From Halomonas organivorans (lineage in GTDB: Bacteria; Pseudomonadota; Gammaproteobacteria; Pseudomonadales; Halomonadaceae): a DNA stretch of 64,000 nt. Each line of letters opens with the position of its first letter. Position 1 is the stretch's first letter. A program made the position numbers and the translations under genes. Below the pieces are notes generated by a model. The model did not search any database, was not told the origin of the DNA, and saw nothing but the letters and a program-made list of their open reading frames with translations. The stretch is from positions 62,001 to 126,000 of the forward strand of contig NZ_JACHXM010000002.1 in the NCBI RefSeq assembly GCF_014192055.1. The letters run 5' to 3'. Below, in pieces: positions 1 to 8,231 of the stretch.

Positions 1-701
1 AAGAAGGCGCTACCGACAGGGCCCAGCCCCAGGGCCAGGATCGCCCACAGGTTGGCGCCTTCCGGCCAGCCGCGTGGCTCCCAGGCCAGATGGCAGGCGA
101 GCGCCAGCACCGCGGCGCCGAGGCAGTTCCAGGCCACCGCGGTGGTGGGGATCCGCGACAGCAATCGCGACGCCACCGAATAGCCGCTCCAGATGAACGC
201 CGCGAGCAGCGCCACTAGGTAGCCCAGCGTGTATTCCCCCGCCCAGTCGAAGCCGGAAGGCCCCACCAGCAGTGCCGCACCGATGAAGCCACACACGCCA
301 CCCAGCAGATGAATGCCGCGCAGGCGCTCGCCGGGCAGCAGCCAGCCGGCCAGGATCACGATCAGCAGCGGCCACAGGTAGCTGATCAGCCCGGCGTTGG
401 CCGCCGGGGCGTTCTGCTGGGCGATGAAGTAGCAGAGGTGATAGCCGAACAGCCCACCGACGCCCAGCAGCCAGCCCGCCGGCGGCTGGCGGAAGGCCTC
501 GGCCAGGGCATGCTTCTCGCCGCGGACCAGGAACACCAGCAGCGCGAGGCCACCGGCCAGGCCGAAACACAGCGCAGTGAGCAGGAAGGGCGGCACCGGG
601 CCGGCCCATTGGGTGAACAGCGCAAGGGTCGCCCAGCTGAGCACGGTGCTGGCGCCCCACAGGGTGGCGCGACGCGCCTCGGCGGGGGAAACGGCCGACA
701 T
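1..701 (-). CDS. EamA/DMT-family transporter, partial at window start
   Basis: This is an inner-membrane drug/metabolite exporter of the EamA family, probably about 290 residues when complete. The first 233 residues are visible and no stop occurs before the window edge. The chain is almost continuous hydrophobic helices with short polar turns, and the motif SYLWPLLIV near residue 110 resembles the NYLWP region of YddG-type aromatic amino-acid exporters. The ATG is preceded by GGAGAA on the minus strand. An AraC-type regulator lies 73 bp upstream on the same strand and may control it. The substrate cannot be told from sequence. EamA family is secure; a YddG-like role is inference. Confidence 0.85.
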   Translation of the reverse strand, partial: MSAVSPAEARRATLWGASTVLSWATLALFTQWAGPVPPFLLTALCFGLAGGLALLVFLVRGEKHALAEAFRQPPAGWLLGVGGLFGYHLCYFIAQQNAPAANAGLISYLWPLLIVILAGWLLPGERLRGIHLLGGVCGFIGAALLVGPSGFDWAGEYTLGYLVALLAAFIWSGYSVASRLLSRIPTTAVAWNCLGAAVLALACHLAWEPRGWPEGANLWAILALGLGPVGSAF

Positions 702-774
702 GTCGATTCTCCATTCCGGTGTCGGCTGGGCAGTATGCCCACGGCAGGGTGGGAAGGCTTGTCGATTTCGGCCA

Positions 775-1461
775 TCAGGGCCGGCGTCGGAAGGCCGTCG
801 GCGTCACGCCGCGTCGGCGGCGAAAGTGGCGGCTGAACTGGGCGCCGTCGGCGAAGCCGCAGGCCAGCGCGATCTCGGTGATCGAGGCGTCGCTGGTGAC
901 CAGCAGCCGCTCGGCCCGGGCCAGGCGCTGCCCCTGCAGCCACTGCCAGGGCGTCTGGCCGGTCACGGCGGAGAGGCTGCGACGCAGCTGTCGCTCGGAG
1001 AGCCTGGCCGCCTCGGCCAGCCGTGCCAGGTTCCAGGGCGCGGCCGGGTCGGCCTGCACGCGCCGGATCAGCCGCGCCATGTTCAGGCGCGGCCCGCACC
1101 AGGGGGGAGCGGCACCCAGTCGAGACAGCAGGGTCTCGTCGTCGAGTCGCCGCGCCTCTTCGGGAGACAGGCGCAGGAAGCGGATTCGTTCGAACAGCGC
1201 ATCGTAGGGCGATGCGCCGGCCGGCAGGTCCAGCACCCGACAGCGATTGTCGGCGCCGAGCCCCAGGTAGTGGTGGGTCGCCGCGGCGGGGATCAGGCAG
1301 ACGCTGCCCGGCGCCATGGCACCGCCGAGCCCTCCGACCTCGACGTCCACGCGGCCGTCGAGGCTCACCAGCAGCTGGTGGTAATCGTGGGTATCGCTCA
1401 GGCAGTCGAGGGGATAGGAACGCTCGACGCTGCCGAGCCGAAGGCGGAACTCGGAGGTCAT
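775..1461 (-). CDS. AraC-family transcriptional regulator
   Basis: A 228-residue regulator with an N-terminal cupin-like sensing half (about 1-120) and a C-terminal pair of helix-turn-helix motifs (about 130-225). The second HTH contains the family signature ITEIALACGFADGAQFSRHFRRRRG. It is shorter than typical 290-residue members because the sensor half is compact. It sits directly upstream of the EamA transporter on the same strand, so regulation of export is plausible. The ligand is unknown. The ATG start gives an N-terminus typical of this subfamily (MTSEFRLRL). Confidence 0.88.
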   Translation of the reverse strand: MTSEFRLRLGSVERSYPLDCLSDTHDYHQLLVSLDGRVDVEVGGLGGAMAPGSVCLIPAAATHHYLGLGADNRCRVLDLPAGASPYDALFERIRFLRLSPEEARRLDDETLLSRLGAAPPWCGPRLNMARLIRRVQADPAAPWNLARLAEAARLSERQLRRSLSAVTGQTPWQWLQGQRLARAERLLVTSDASITEIALACGFADGAQFSRHFRRRRGVTPTAFRRRP

Positions 1462-1544
1462 GCCCTACAGGATGCCGGGCGCTCGCCGAGGATGCCAGCG
1501 CCGGGCCCCGCTCGGCTGGCTCGCGTCGCCGCCACCGGCTCGTT

Positions 1545-2252
1545 TCAGGAAAGCTGGTAGAGGCTGCGGGCCCGGTCCAGGTGGGCCCGCATCTCCCTCA
1601 CGGCGGCGGCCTCGTCGTTCTGGCGTATGGCATCGAGGATGCGAGCGTGCTCCTCGAGGGTGATGTGCTCGCTGCCCTTCCAGTGCAGTACGGAGGCGTG
1701 GAAGTTGGCCAGCCAGTTGAGCATCGCATGGCTGATCGCGATGAAGATCGGGTTGCCGGTAATCTCCGCGATGGCCGAGTGGAACGACATGTCGGCCTTG
1801 ATGAAGGCCCCGATGTCACGATTGAGCTCGCTGCGCTGACGCTCGAGCAGCTCCTCCAGTTGGACGACGTCCTGTTCACTGGCCGTCCTGGCGGCACGCG
1901 CCACCATGCCCAGCTCGAAGAAGGCCCGTGCCTCCTTGAGATGCTCCAGCGACTGCGGCGAGTTGGAGAGCATATGCATGGCCGTCAGCTCGATCTGGGA
2001 CAGCATGCCGTCGGCCGTGGGCATGGTGACCTTCGGCCGCTGGCCGTGCTGGATCGACACCAGCCCCAGGCGCTCCAGCGACTGCATGGCTTCGCGGATC
2101 GCCGGCCTCCCCACCCCGAATCGCTCCATCAGCTCGCGTTCCGAAGGCAGGTGGTCGCCGGGCGCATAATCGCCGTTGAGTAGCATCGCATACAGCCGAT
2201 CGAAGACTTCGTCGGACAGCTTTCGGCGAGAGATCTTCAGGGCGTCGCTCAT
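1545..2252 (-). CDS. GntR-family (FadR/FCD subfamily) regulator
   Basis: A 235-residue regulator. Residues 10-75 form a winged HTH with the GntR signature (LPSERELMERFGVGRPAIREA), and residues 90-230 form an all-helical FCD ligand domain with the metal-site pattern seen as D-x3-H around DMSFH. It resembles the NanR group. It is divergent from the apnO-like operon, with 186 bp between the two starts. The intergenic element GGTATAATGACA, repeated before the TRAP operon, is the likely operator. NanR of E. coli recognises GGTATA hexamers, which fits. The effector is probably a sugar acid or phosphorylated intermediate; this is inferred from context only. Confidence 0.88.
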   Translation of the reverse strand: MSDALKISRRKLSDEVFDRLYAMLLNGDYAPGDHLPSERELMERFGVGRPAIREAMQSLERLGLVSIQHGQRPKVTMPTADGMLSQIELTAMHMLSNSPQSLEHLKEARAFFELGMVARAARTASEQDVVQLEELLERQRSELNRDIGAFIKADMSFHSAIAEITGNPIFIAISHAMLNWLANFHASVLHWKGSEHITLEEHARILDAIRQNDEAAAVREMRAHLDRARSLYQLS

Positions 2253-2337
2253 GGGTCGGTGCCTTCATCAGGGGGAAGCAGGAGCACAGCATACGCACGC
2301 AAGGCGCTGCGGCAAGCATCTGCCACCAAGGTCGTGT

Positions 2338-2376
2338 TTGACATACTCACATACTTATATTGTCATTATACCAGTT
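2338..2376 (+). promoter_or_regulatory. Promoter plus shared operator of the apnO-like operon
   Basis: TTGACA (2338-2343), a 17-bp spacer and TGTCAT (2361-2366) form a sigma-70-type promoter. The 16-bp element TGTCATTATACCAGTT (2361-2376) overlaps the -10 box and the expected start site. The stretch 2356-2370 is a near-perfect palindrome (TATATTGTCATTATA, six of seven pairs). The same element, in the same orientation relative to the gene, lies at 12731-12746 before dctP. Position over the -10/start suggests repression, probably by the adjacent GntR-type regulator. Confidence 0.72.
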
Positions 2377-2438
2377 GAGCCGCCAGAGTGCTCGGCGTTT
2401 CGCGTCACTTCTTTCCCCTACAGCGAGGATCAAGACCC

Positions 2439-3266
2439 ATGACGACCATTGCGTTGATCGGTGCCGGCGGCAAGATGGGCTTCCGTCTGTCCCGCAACCT
2501 GCAGCAGTCGGACTTCAGCGTCCGCCATGTCGAAGTCAGCGATGCGGGGCGCGAGCGCCTCAAGGACGAGCTCGGCATCGACTGCGTCGGCGCCGACGAG
2601 GCGGTGCCGGGAGCCGACGTGGTCATCCTGGCCGTGCCCGATACCCTGATCGGCAGGATCTCCCAGCAGCTCTCGCCGCTGATGGAGAGCGGCACCATGT
2701 TGATCACCCTCGACGCCGCCGCGCCGTTCGCCGGGCACCTGCCCGAGCGCACGGACCTGGTGTATTTCGTCACCCACCCCTGCCATCCCCCGATCTTCAA
2801 CGACGAGACCGAGCTGGAGGCCAAGCGCGACTACTTCGGCGGCTACAAGGCCACCCAGCACATCGTCAGCGCACTGATGCAGGGGCCGGAGGAGAGCTTC
2901 GCCCTGGGCGAGCGGATCGCCCGCACCATCTATGCGCCGGTCGGCCGCTCGCATCGCGTCAGCGTCGACGAGATGGCGCTGCTCGAGCCGGGCCTGTCCG
3001 AGACCGTCTGCGCGACCCTGCTGGCGGTGATGCGCGAAGCCATGGACGAGGTCGTCGCCCGTGGCGTCTCCGAGCAGTGCGCCCGGGACTTCCTGCTCGG
3101 CCACATGAATATCCTCTCCGCGGTGATCTTCGACGAGCAGCCCGGCGCCTTCTCGGACGCCTGCAACAAGGCCATCGAGAACGGCAAGCCGATGCTGATG
3201 CGCGACGACTGGAAACGCGTCTTCGAACGCGACGCCATCGCCGACAGCATCCAGCGCATCACCTGA
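2439..3266 (+). CDS. apnO: D-apionate oxidoisomerase-like dehydrogenase (ApnO family)
   Basis: A 275-residue NAD(P)-binding protein with the Rossmann glycine motif LIGAGGKMG at residues 6-14 and a C-terminal phosphogluconate-dehydrogenase-like helical domain. In the D-apionate pathways (Carter and co-workers, 2018) this family oxidises D-apionate with hydroxymethyl migration to 3-oxo-isoapionate. The immediate neighbours are a RuBisCO-like protein and a DUF1537 kinase, the exact partners of ApnO, which is the main support. AGGA lies 9 bp before the ATG. The following gene starts 11 bp after the stop, so the three genes form one operon. Exact substrate is inferred from context; a related branched or C4 acid is possible. 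Confidence 0.75.
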   Translation: MTTIALIGAGGKMGFRLSRNLQQSDFSVRHVEVSDAGRERLKDELGIDCVGADEAVPGADVVILAVPDTLIGRISQQLSPLMESGTMLITLDAAAPFAGHLPERTDLVYFVTHPCHPPIFNDETELEAKRDYFGGYKATQHIVSALMQGPEESFALGERIARTIYAPVGRSHRVSVDEMALLEPGLSETVCATLLAVMREAMDEVVARGVSEQCARDFLLGHMNILSAVIFDEQPGAFSDACNKAIENGKPMLMRDDWKRVFERDAIADSIQRIT

Positions 3267-3277
3267 CGGAGGCGGCC

Positions 3278-4546
3278 ATGAGCGATCGCATCCGGGCCCA
3301 TTACCTGATCGAGACCCCCTATTCGCTGGAGCGCGCCGCCGAGGTGATGGCCGGGGAGCAGTCCTGCGGCACCTTCACCCGCCTCGCTGGCGAGACCGAT
3401 GAACTGCGCGAGCAGCACGGCGCCCGGGTGGAGCACATCAAGCCGCTGGAAAGCGTGGAGGCCCCATCCCTGCCCACCCCGGCCCCGCCAGCGGGCAGCG
3501 GTCGTCCGCGCTACCGGCGCGCCCGGGTGACGCTGTCCTGGCCGCTCGCCAATCTCGGCCCGTCGCTGCCCACCCTGGTCGCCACGGTGGCCGGCAACCT
3601 GTTCGAGCTCAAGGAGTTCTCGGCCCTCAAGCTGCTCGACCTGGAGCTGCCGGCGCCCTTCGCCGCGGCCTATCCCGGGCCGCAGTTCGGCATCGCCGGC
3701 ACCCGCGAGCTGACCGGGATTGCGGAGCGCCCGCTGATCGGCACCATCATCAAGCCCAGCGTCGGCCTGTCGCCCAGCGCCACCGCCGAGGTGGTGCGCG
3801 AACTGGTGGAGGGCGGCATCGACTTCATCAAGGACGACGAGCTGCAGGCCAACGGCCCGCACAACCCGCTCAAGGCCCGGGTCGACGCGGTGATGCCGGT
3901 GATCCGCGAGCACGCCGAGCGCACCGGCCGCCGGGTGATGTACGCCTTCAATATCACCGGCGACCTGGACGAGATGCGCGAGCATCACGACTACGTGGTC
4001 GCTGCCGGAGGCAGCTGCGTGATGGCAGCGCTCAACGCCGTCGGGCTCGCCGGCGTCACCCACCTGCGCCGCCACTGCCAGGTGGCGCTGCACGGCCATC
4101 GCGCCGGCTGGGGGATGTTCAGCCGCTCGCCGCATCTCGGCATGAGCTTCGTCGCCTACCAGAAGCTGTGGCGCCTGGCCGGGGTCGACCATATCCACGT
4201 CAACGGGCTGCGCAACAAGTTCAGCGAGGAGGACGCCAGCGTCATCGCCAGCGCCCGCACCTGCCTGACGCCGATGTTCGCCCCGCCCTCGCCGGGCTGC
4301 GAGGTGATGCCGGTGTTCTCTTCCGGCCAGACCGCCGACCAGGCCGTCGATACCTATCGCGCCCTGGACAGCACCGACCTGATCTTCTGCGCCGGTGGCG
4401 GCATCATGGCGCATCCCGACGGCATCGGCGCCGGCGTGCACAGCCTGCGCCAGGCCTGGGAGGCCGCCGTGGCGGGGATCGAGCTGGACGACTATGCCCG
4501 CGAACATCGTCAACTGGCCCGCGCCCTGGAGACCTTCCGCCGATGA
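3278..4546 (+). CDS. RuBisCO-like protein, 3-oxo-isoapionate-4-phosphate decarboxylase or transcarboxylase/hydrolase
   Basis: A 422-residue RuBisCO-like protein with an N-terminal alpha/beta domain and a C-terminal TIM barrel. Catalytic features of form I-III RuBisCO are retained: K159 in GTIIKPSVG (K175 equivalent), the carbamylation motif K185-D-D187-E188 in FIKDDE, H274-R275 in HGHRAG, H307, K314 (position of K334), and the phosphate-binding SSG and AGGGI segments. Between ApnO and the DUF1537 kinase it should act on 3-oxo-isoapionate 4-phosphate. It could be OiaX (decarboxylase giving L-erythrulose 1-phosphate and CO2) or OiaT (giving glycolate and 3-phosphoglycerate); I cannot separate these by eye. 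No C4-phosphate isomerases lie nearby, which slightly favours OiaT. Not a carbon-fixing RuBisCO. Its stop overlaps the kinase start (ATGA). Confidence 0.85.
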   Translation: MSDRIRAHYLIETPYSLERAAEVMAGEQSCGTFTRLAGETDELREQHGARVEHIKPLESVEAPSLPTPAPPAGSGRPRYRRARVTLSWPLANLGPSLPTLVATVAGNLFELKEFSALKLLDLELPAPFAAAYPGPQFGIAGTRELTGIAERPLIGTIIKPSVGLSPSATAEVVRELVEGGIDFIKDDELQANGPHNPLKARVDAVMPVIREHAERTGRRVMYAFNITGDLDEMREHHDYVVAAGGSCVMAALNAVGLAGVTHLRRHCQVALHGHRAGWGMFSRSPHLGMSFVAYQKLWRLAGVDHIHVNGLRNKFSEEDASVIASARTCLTPMFAPPSPGCEVMPVFSSGQTADQAVDTYRALDSTDLIFCAGGGIMAHPDGIGAGVHSLRQAWEAAVAGIELDDYAREHRQLARALETFRR

Positions 4547-5883
4547 CACCCGACCACGACACGACGCTGATCAGCTACTACGGCGACGACCTGACCGGCT
4601 CCACCGACGTCCTGGAAGCCCTGAGCAGCCAGGGCGTCGACACCGTGCTGTTCACCGCCCTCCCCGACGCCGACCAGCTGGCACGCTTTCGCCACTGCCG
4701 CGCCATCGGCCTGGCCGGCACCAGCCGCAGCGAGTCGCCGGCCTGGATGGACCAGCACCTGGTGCCGGCGCTGACCTGGCTGCGCGAACGCGGCGCGGCA
4801 CTCTGCCATTACAAGACCTGCTCGACCTTCGACAGCGCCCCCGAGACCGGCAGCATCGGCCGCGCCCTGGAGATCGGCCGCCGCCTCCATGACCAGGACT
4901 GCGTGCCGATCGTGGTCGGCGCCCCCCAGCTCGGCCGCTACACCGCCTTCGGGCACCTGTTCGCCACGGCCCGCGGCGAGGTATATCGCATCGACCGTCA
5001 CCCGATCATGTCGCGGCATCCGGTCACGCCGATGCACGAGGCCGACCTGCGCCGGCACCTGGCGGCCCAGACCGATCTCGAGACGGGTCTCGTCGACTTC
5101 CGAACCCTGGCCGACGACGCGGCCGACCGGCACGTGGACGAGGCCCAGGCGCGCAGCCAGGCGCTGCTGTTCGACGTGCTCGACCCCGCTAGCCAGGCGG
5201 CCGCAGGCCGCCAGCTGTGGCGCACCCGCCCGCCGCAGGGCGGCTTCGTGGTCGGCTCCTCGGGGGTGGAATATGCGCTGCTCGCGGAGTGGCGACGGCT
5301 GGGGCTCGTCGAAGCAGCGCCCGCCTTCGAGGAGCCCGCCCCGGTGGAGCGCATCGCCGTGGTCTCGGGCAGCTGTTCGGAGATCACCGCCCGGCAGATC
5401 CGCTGGGCCGAGGCCAACGGCTTTCGCGGCATCGCCCTCGACGCGACCCGCCTGGCCGAGGCCGAGACGGCGCCGGCCGCGCTCGATGAGGCCCGCCAGC
5501 AGGCGCTGTCGGCACTGCGCGACGGGCTCAGCGTGGTGATCTACACCGCCCTGGGGCCGGACGGCAGCCTGCCGACGCTGTCGGGCGAAGAAGCGCGGCA
5601 CGCGCTGGGGCACGGGCTCGGCCGACTGCTGCGCGAGCTGGTGATCGCCGAGGGCCTCACCCGCGTGGTGGTCGCCGGCGGCGACACCTCGAGCCACGCC
5701 CTGCGCGAACTGGGCATTCATGCCCTGACCACTTGCCGCCCGCTGCCGCAGACGCCGGGCTCGCCGCTGTGCGTCGCCCACGCCGACGAGGCCGCCTTCG
5801 ACGGCCTGCAGATCGCCTTCAAGGGCGGCCAGATCGGCGACGATGCCTACTTCGGGCGCCTGCGCGACGCCGATTTCGACTGA
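4543..5883 (+). CDS. oiaK: DUF1537 four-carbon acid sugar kinase, 3-oxo-isoapionate kinase-like
   Basis: A 446-residue ATP-dependent kinase of the DUF1537 family. The N-terminal substrate domain carries YYGDDLTGSTD at about 12-22 and the YKTCSTFDS segment. The C-terminal nucleotide domain carries SGSCSEITARQI and VVAGGDTSS. It starts at ATG 4543, overlapping the RuBisCO-like gene by four bases, so translation is probably coupled. In apionate pathways OiaK phosphorylates 3-oxo-isoapionate before the RuBisCO-like step, which matches gene content. It is clearly diverged from the second DUF1537 kinase in the window (OtnK), so the two probably have separate substrates. Confidence 0.8.
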   Translation: MTPDHDTTLISYYGDDLTGSTDVLEALSSQGVDTVLFTALPDADQLARFRHCRAIGLAGTSRSESPAWMDQHLVPALTWLRERGAALCHYKTCSTFDSAPETGSIGRALEIGRRLHDQDCVPIVVGAPQLGRYTAFGHLFATARGEVYRIDRHPIMSRHPVTPMHEADLRRHLAAQTDLETGLVDFRTLADDAADRHVDEAQARSQALLFDVLDPASQAAAGRQLWRTRPPQGGFVVGSSGVEYALLAEWRRLGLVEAAPAFEEPAPVERIAVVSGSCSEITARQIRWAEANGFRGIALDATRLAEAETAPAALDEARQQALSALRDGLSVVIYTALGPDGSLPTLSGEEARHALGHGLGRLLRELVIAEGLTRVVVAGGDTSSHALRELGIHALTTCRPLPQTPGSPLCVAHADEAAFDGLQIAFKGGQIGDDAYFGRLRDADFD

Positions 5884-5923
5884 TCAGCATGGCGGGCTGC
5901 GCGTAAGAATCCATACGAAAAAA

Positions 5924-5954
5924 CGGCGCCCGGCGGGACTCCCGCCGGGCGCCG
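5924..5954. terminator. Bidirectional intrinsic terminator
   Basis: A 14-bp perfect GC-rich stem (CGGCGCCCGGCGGG, loop ACT, complement) lies between two convergent operons. Read on the minus strand it is followed by a run of six T; read on the plus strand the T-tract is weak (ATGCTTATTTC). It should end the dehydrogenase operon coming from the right and probably also the kinase operon coming from the left. Confidence 0.85.
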
Positions 5955-6051
5955 ATGCTTATTTCCCTTCCTCTCACGGCTGTACGCCACTTACGGCTGT
6001 CCGCTGCTCAAGGCTGTCTCCGTCATCGCTCAAGGCTGCCTCCGTCATCGC

Positions 6052-6933
6052 TCAGGGCTGTCCCAACAGCGCCACCAGCTCCGGGGTCAGGCGATCGCCA
6101 TGGCCCCGCTCGTTGATATCGCGATACAGCGCCTCGATAGCGGCGGCCACGCCTCGCTCGGCGCCCACGTCCTCGGCCATGGCATTGTAGTAGTCGATGT
6201 CCTTGAGCGTGTTGGCGAGGCTGAAGCGGAACCCCGAGGGGTCCTCGGCGGCGATGAACGGCCGCAGACGCTCCAGCACCACCCCGCCACCGCCGCCGTT
6301 GCCCAGCACTTCGAGAAAGACCTCGTCATCGATGCCGGCACGGCGGGAGGCGGCAGCGGCCTCGGCCAGCACCGCGGTGAAGCCCAGCGACACATAGTTG
6401 TGCAGCAGCTTGAGCTTGTGGCCCGAGCCCACCGGACCGCCATGGGTGATGTGCTCGGAGAAGCTCTCGAGCAGCGGTCTCACGTCGCGAAACAGCTCGT
6501 CGGAGGCGCCGACGATCAGGTTGAGGCGCCCCTCGGCGGCCTCCTTGGGCGTGCGGGTCATGGCGGCATCCATGAACTGGCCGCCGGCGGCGGCGACGCG
6601 CTCGGCGATGGCCAGGGTGGAGCTTGGGATCGCCGTCGAACAGTCGACGATCACGCTGCCCGCCTGCAGGCCCTCAAGTACGCCGCCGGCGTCGAACAGC
6701 ACGCTCTCCACCTGAGGCGTGCCGGTCACGCAGAGGATCACCACCTCGGCATGCTCGGCCACCTCGCGGGCGCTGGTGAGCTTCTCGGCACCGGCCGCAA
6801 GCAGGTCCTCGACCGGCTGGTTGCCGGGATGCTCGAGGAAGCTCAGCCGATGGCCGCCCCGCAGCAGGCTGGTGGCGATGCCGTGGCCCATCAGGCCCAC
6901 GCCGATCATGCCGACCCGGTATGTCTTGTTCAT
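6052..6933 (-). CDS. 3-hydroxyisobutyrate dehydrogenase-family NAD(P)-dependent oxidoreductase
   Basis: A 293-residue beta-hydroxyacid dehydrogenase. The Rossmann motif GMIGVGLMGHG is at residues 8-18, and the catalytic lysine and conserved asparagine are K175 and N179 in the segment GSGHKLKLLHN. The family substrate-binding motif DAPVSGG is replaced here by DAAMTRT (122-128), so the substrate is unlikely to be plain 3-hydroxyisobutyrate or tartronate semialdehyde. It is the last gene of the TRAP-ALDH-TtuC-like operon, 86 bp after the preceding gene. A role in reducing or oxidising a C4-C5 sugar-acid intermediate is inference. Confidence 0.85.
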   Translation of the reverse strand: MNKTYRVGMIGVGLMGHGIATSLLRGGHRLSFLEHPGNQPVEDLLAAGAEKLTSAREVAEHAEVVILCVTGTPQVESVLFDAGGVLEGLQAGSVIVDCSTAIPSSTLAIAERVAAAGGQFMDAAMTRTPKEAAEGRLNLIVGASDELFRDVRPLLESFSEHITHGGPVGSGHKLKLLHNYVSLGFTAVLAEAAAASRRAGIDDEVFLEVLGNGGGGGVVLERLRPFIAAEDPSGFRFSLANTLKDIDYYNAMAEDVGAERGVAAAIEALYRDINERGHGDRLTPELVALLGQP

Positions 6934-7019
6934 TCGTCGCTCCCTTTCGAGGTCGCCACGTGGCGAGGCTGTCCGCCCGGCACGTGGCGCTTCCTGGTTC
7001 AACAACCGTCCTGCAGCGC

Positions 7020-8096
7020 TCAGGCCGCCCCCAGCGCCTCGGCGATGGCGCGCCCCAGGGTCTCGGTGCTGCCGCTGCCCTTGAGGTCTGGTGTCAGCAC
7101 CCACGGATCGCCCTTCTCCAGCACCGCCTCGATGGCGGCGACGATCGCCGCCCCCGCCTCGGCCTCGCCCAGGTGCTCGAGCATCATCGCCGCACACCAG
7201 ATCTGGCCGATCGGGTTGGCGATGCCCTTGCCGGCGATGTCCGGGGCGCTGCCGTGAACCGGCTCGAACAGGCTGGGAAATTCCCGGGTCGGGTTGATGT
7301 TGCCGGACGGCGCGATGCCGATGGTGCCGGTGCAGGCCGGCCCCAGGTCCGAGAGGATGTCGCCGAACAGGTTGCTGGCCACCACCACGTCGAACCAGTC
7401 GGGATGCAGCACGAAGTTGGCGGTGAGGATATCGATATGGAACTGGTCGACGTCGATGTCGGGGAAGTTCGCCTTCATCGCCGCCACCCGCTCGTTCCAG
7501 TAGGGCATCGAGATCGACAGGCCGTTGGACTTGGTGGCCGAGGTCAGCTTCTTCCGCGGCCGCGACTGGGCCAGCTCGAAGGCGTACTTGAGCACGCGAT
7601 CGACCCCGGTGCGGGTCATCAGGGTTTCCTGCAGCACCACCTCGCGGTCGGTGCCCTCGAAGGCTCGCCCGCCGAGGCGAGAATATTCGCCCTCGGTGTT
7701 CTCGCGCACCACCAGGAAGTCGATATCGCCGGGAGCCCTGCCCTTGAGCGGACTCTCGATGCCCGGCATCAGCCGGCACGGCCGCAGGTTGACGTACTGG
7801 TCGAAGGCACGCCGGAACTTGAGCAACGAGCCCCAGGCCGAGACATGGTCCGGCACCGTGTCGGGCCAGCCCACCGCGCCGAAGAAGATGGCATCGAAAC
7901 GGGTCAGGGTCTCGTACCAGTCGTCCGGCAGCATATCGCCGTGTTCCATGTAATAGGCACAGCTGGCGAAGTCGAAGTGCTCGAACTCCAGCGGCAGGTC
8001 GAAGCGGCGCGCCGCCGCCTCCAGCACCCTCAGCCCCTGGGGCACCACCTCGAGGCCTATGCCGTCCCCCGCCAATACCGCGATCCTGTAGGTCAT
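7020..8096 (-). CDS. Tartrate/D-malate dehydrogenase-like decarboxylating dehydrogenase
   Basis: A 358-residue member of the isocitrate/isopropylmalate dehydrogenase family, closest by eye to tartrate dehydrogenase/decarboxylase (TtuC) and D-malate dehydrogenase (DmlA). Visible features are the N-terminal AVLAGDGIG, the substrate segment RENTEGEYS, the catalytic Lys in TSATKSNG, metal aspartates in SNLFGDILSD, and FEPVHGSAPDIAGKG for NAD binding. GGGAG precedes the ATG at 8096; an upstream in-frame ATG at 8150 has no good ribosome site. Cotranscription with a TRAP carrier and aldehyde dehydrogenase points to oxidation of a 2-hydroxy acid derived from the imported compound. Confidence 0.87.
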   Translation of the reverse strand: MTYRIAVLAGDGIGLEVVPQGLRVLEAAARRFDLPLEFEHFDFASCAYYMEHGDMLPDDWYETLTRFDAIFFGAVGWPDTVPDHVSAWGSLLKFRRAFDQYVNLRPCRLMPGIESPLKGRAPGDIDFLVVRENTEGEYSRLGGRAFEGTDREVVLQETLMTRTGVDRVLKYAFELAQSRPRKKLTSATKSNGLSISMPYWNERVAAMKANFPDIDVDQFHIDILTANFVLHPDWFDVVVASNLFGDILSDLGPACTGTIGIAPSGNINPTREFPSLFEPVHGSAPDIAGKGIANPIGQIWCAAMMLEHLGEAEAGAAIVAAIEAVLEKGDPWVLTPDLKGSGSTETLGRAIAEALGAA

Positions 8097-8231
8097 GATG
8101 TTGTCTCCCGGCAGCACGCTGCCCGTGTCGCAATGGAACCTCTGGCGCACGACGCCCCCCGGGTCGGGGCGGCCAGCGCGCCCCCTCCCCGGCCGATGTC
8201 GTCGTGCGGGTCGATCTGGATTGGCAGGGCC

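Noticed and set aside
2360..4546. Possible 728-residue protein extending the RuBisCO-like gene upstream
   Set aside because: The upstream segment is the wrong frame of the apnO-like gene. ATG 3278 has a ribosome site and the proper N-terminus.
3278..4546. True carbon-fixing RuBisCO large subunit
   Set aside because: Overall sequence is that of a RuBisCO-like protein, no small subunit or phosphoribulokinase is present, and the operon is a sugar-acid pathway.
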